Below are positions 41,528 through 43,148 of a stretch of DNA of 43,148 bases, in pieces. This stretch comes from Ktedonobacterales bacterium (GTDB lineage: Bacteria; Chloroflexota; Ktedonobacteria; Ktedonobacterales; Ktedonobacteraceae): the NCBI GenBank assembly GCA_027451525.1, contig DAIDJF010000049.1:1-43148 (forward strand), in the 5' to 3' direction. The position numbers and the translations under genes were made by a program. Numbering within the stretch: position 1 is the stretch's first letter; every line of letters starts with the position of its first letter. The notes under the pieces are model-generated. The model saw only the letters and a program-made list of their open reading frames with translations, was not told where the DNA came from and made no database searches.

Positions 41528-42760
41528 TTAGCGTTTATTCAGACGCCAGATATCTCCGAAGCTTTCCCCACCATAGACGCCGAGTATTCCACAGACGAAT
41601 GTGGCTGGCACGATGATAAGCGCGGCTTGCAGTTTCATGTCGAGGGGAATGAAGACTGCCGGTTGCTCCAGAAAAACTTGTGGCAAGTTCCATGAATGCA
41701 TAAGAATGCATGGCGCAATCGCGAGTTGTGGAATGCTAATGAGGATGCCAAGTAGCCAATTGTAGCGTATTGTACCGTCTAGCCTATGTCCGTGACTGAG
41801 CCGCCACAAGGCTATACCATCCAGGATGAGCGCGGAGACAAGAAAGGTCAGCGGAAATATCGCATCGGCACTATTGAAGGTGGGAGCATAGGGCACGCGA
41901 TACGAGAGACCATCCCAGGCCACAGCAGTGTGAATGGCCCAGGGTACAAATAGTTCTTCCAGGACCGTATGGCCCATCAACATCAGCACGATCAGTGTGG
42001 CTGTGCCTGGACGATGGGTGAGACGTAGCGCGCCGGTCAGCAGGAATGCGCTACAGAAGGCAATCGGTAGCGCGTATGTGGGAATAAGCAGTAAGCCGAT
42101 GGTGGCAATGGGAAATTGTAAATAGCCGATCAGGATAAAATTGATCAGCCCGGCAATCACGAAGAGCGTGCCCCATTCAAGCAGACTGAATCCGAGGAAG
42201 CGGCGATATGGTGAACCTGACTCGCGCTCGTGTACCACTTCAGAGGCGAAGATGTAGATTACGCCGAGCATACCGATGGAACCGCCCATGACGCCCATCA
42301 TATGAAAAGGTGCCCACAAGGCGATATCAATGCCGTACATCTCGTGCCAAAAGTTGTCGAGTGGAGCGGCAATTAGTGTTTCAAGCGCACCCACGCCCGC
42401 GAGAATGTAGCCCAACGGCGCGTGAAAAATGGTGAACACGCTGACAGTTGAGGTATTATCTACGCCAGGACGTTTGCGATAGTAACGCACGGTATCGGTC
42501 AGTACAATGGCAAGAGCGAGCAAGCCCGCACCAGCGACACAGGAGTAGATCAGTGTGTGAGGTGGTGTCCAGAACCAGTCGCGCCCGACATAGAAATGCC
42601 ATTCTCTATCCCAGACGGCTCCCAGTTCTCCCTGGAGCAGACAGATGAGCAAAATCCAGGCGGCAATGCGCCGCAGCAGTCGCTCGCCATGATGAGCGTG
42701 TAACGAGGACGATGGTTGGAGAGACTGTGACTCAATAGCATGTAGTTCTGACTGCGCCAT
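41528..42760 (-). CDS. Multi-TM membrane protein with duplicated PmoC/AmoC-like copper-site motif
   Basis: The 410-residue protein has about nine or ten TM helices. After TM1 it reads D51-R-E-W54-H55-...-R60-D61-...-T65-P66-P-H68. Asp, His(+4) and His(+17) are spaced as in the PmoC copper ligands Asp156/His160/His173 of methane monooxygenase, and the R-D and T-P positions also agree with recalled PmoC/AmoC sequence. A second copy, D135-x2-W-H139-x3-G-x-D145-x3-W-x-P-x-H153 (His at +18), follows two helices later, so the protein has an internal duplication. Several more His lie in a third loop (GHTVLEELFVPWAIHTAVAWD). No PmoA or PmoB homologue is nearby. Metal binding is inferred. It is the first gene of a two-gene operon. 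GAGGGA lies upstream of ATG 42760. Confidence 0.65.
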   Translation of the reverse strand: MAQSELHAIESQSLQPSSSLHAHHGERLLRRIAAWILLICLLQGELGAVWDREWHFYVGRDWFWTPPHTLIYSCVAGAGLLALAIVLTDTVRYYRKRPGVDNTSTVSVFTIFHAPLGYILAGVGALETLIAAPLDNFWHEMYGIDIALWAPFHMMGVMGGSIGMLGVIYIFASEVVHERESGSPYRRFLGFSLLEWGTLFVIAGLINFILIGYLQFPIATIGLLLIPTYALPIAFCSAFLLTGALRLTHRPGTATLIVLMLMGHTVLEELFVPWAIHTAVAWDGLSYRVPYAPTFNSADAIFPLTFLVSALILDGIALWRLSHGHRLDGTIRYNWLLGILISIPQLAIAPCILMHSWNLPQVFLEQPAVFIPLDMKLQAALIIVPATFVCGILGVYGGESFGDIWRLNKR

Positions 42761-43108
42761 AAAACACCTGATTCCCTCTAGCGACTATCTAGCGGCTTGT
42801 CTTGTCAGTATACAAGAGCCATTGCAGGGAAGTCAAACCAGGAACAAGCTCATTTGATAGACAACTCTCGCTACGGACCATCTGTTAGGCCTCGGCTACT
42901 GATAATGCCGTTCTTCAGGAATCTGTTCTACCGCCCAGAGAAAGCCCTCGGTACTTGCTTGAAGTTGTTGATGGAACCAGTGTGATGTTTGCATTGCCAC
43001 ATCTTGTTTCTGTTATCTGGTGTTTTTTGCTTTACTATGGAAATATTCTCTGCTAAGATACTATCATTGTACGACAAAAAAAGTTCTCTGTGAATGTACA
43101 TATGTTGG
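42761..43108. other. Intergenic region at the right end
   Basis: About 350 bases without an acceptable gene. It includes the promoter region of the minus-strand membrane operon. The short frames crossing it lack ribosome sites and family features. Confidence 0.4.
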
Positions 43109-43148
43109 TAGTGCTCTGTCAAACGTCACCGTGCACCTTTTTTTGGGC
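43109..43148. mobile_element. End of a TA-flanked element running off the window
   Basis: From 43109 the sequence reads TA, then GTGCTCTGTCAAACGTC, the same terminal repeat as the 173-bp element at 23976 and the insertion at 134. The interior after about 20 bases differs (ACCGTGCACCTTTTTTTGG), so it may be a different member of the family or a full-length element. Confidence 0.65.

Overview
The window looks like a chromosomal segment of a Ktedonobacteria-type Chloroflexota bacterium. This is inferred from gene content and recalled sequence style, not from a marker gene. The signs are HTH-NB-ARC-TPR and cyclase-NB-ARC-TPR regulators, a kinase fused to a PQQ-type beta-propeller, a sedolisin lipoprotein, a triple-FHA ABCG-type transporter, moderate GC and insertion-sequence debris. 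No rRNA, tRNA or CRISPR array was seen.

Left part (1-11 kb, mostly minus strand). A TA-flanked mobile element enters from the left edge and cuts the 3' end of an IS256-family transposase. A fragment of a nucleotidyltransferase-like gene lies next to it. Then comes a three-gene sensory operon (DUF4388 protein, Cache-domain membrane sensor, XylF-like sugar-binding lipoprotein), a Ser/Thr kinase-like/beta-propeller protein whose catalytic Asp is His, a sedolisin (S53) lipoprotein and a CAP-domain lipoprotein.

Centre (11.7-24 kb, plus strand). This is the main discovery candidate, an apparently complete class III lanthipeptide locus. It holds an XRE-NB-ARC-TPR regulator, two small precursor peptides with a common leader, and an intrinsic terminator placed between the precursors and the modifying enzyme. 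Then follow a three-domain LanKC synthetase, a GAF protein, a cytoplasmic subtilisin-like protease (possible leader peptidase), a leucine-rich-repeat protein, an MFS exporter and a flavin-dependent halogenase. Precursor 1 carries a perfect labionin motif (Ser-x2-Ser-x4-Cys). Precursor 2 has a Trp directly before a Ser-Leu-Cys core, so it is a natural candidate for halogenation. A short inverted-repeat element closes the locus, and a second NB-ARC-TPR regulator with an adenylate cyclase domain follows.

Right part (27-43 kb). It holds a dienelactone hydrolase and an unusual protein made of ten near-identical hydrophobic/charged 19-22-residue repeats, with a small Ala-rich neighbour. Next are a small membrane protein, an OmpR/HisKA two-component system, a truncated receiver domain, a GNAT acetyltransferase, an M20 peptidase, two alpha/beta hydrolases, a glycolipid-type glycosyltransferase and the FHA-ABC transporter. 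At the end is a two-gene membrane operon. Its larger product carries, twice, a motif that strongly resembles the PmoC/AmoC copper-site pattern (Asp-x3-His-x12-His). The window ends inside another copy of the mobile-element end seen at the left edge and at 24 kb.

Family names and comparisons rest on motif recognition by eye. No database search was run.
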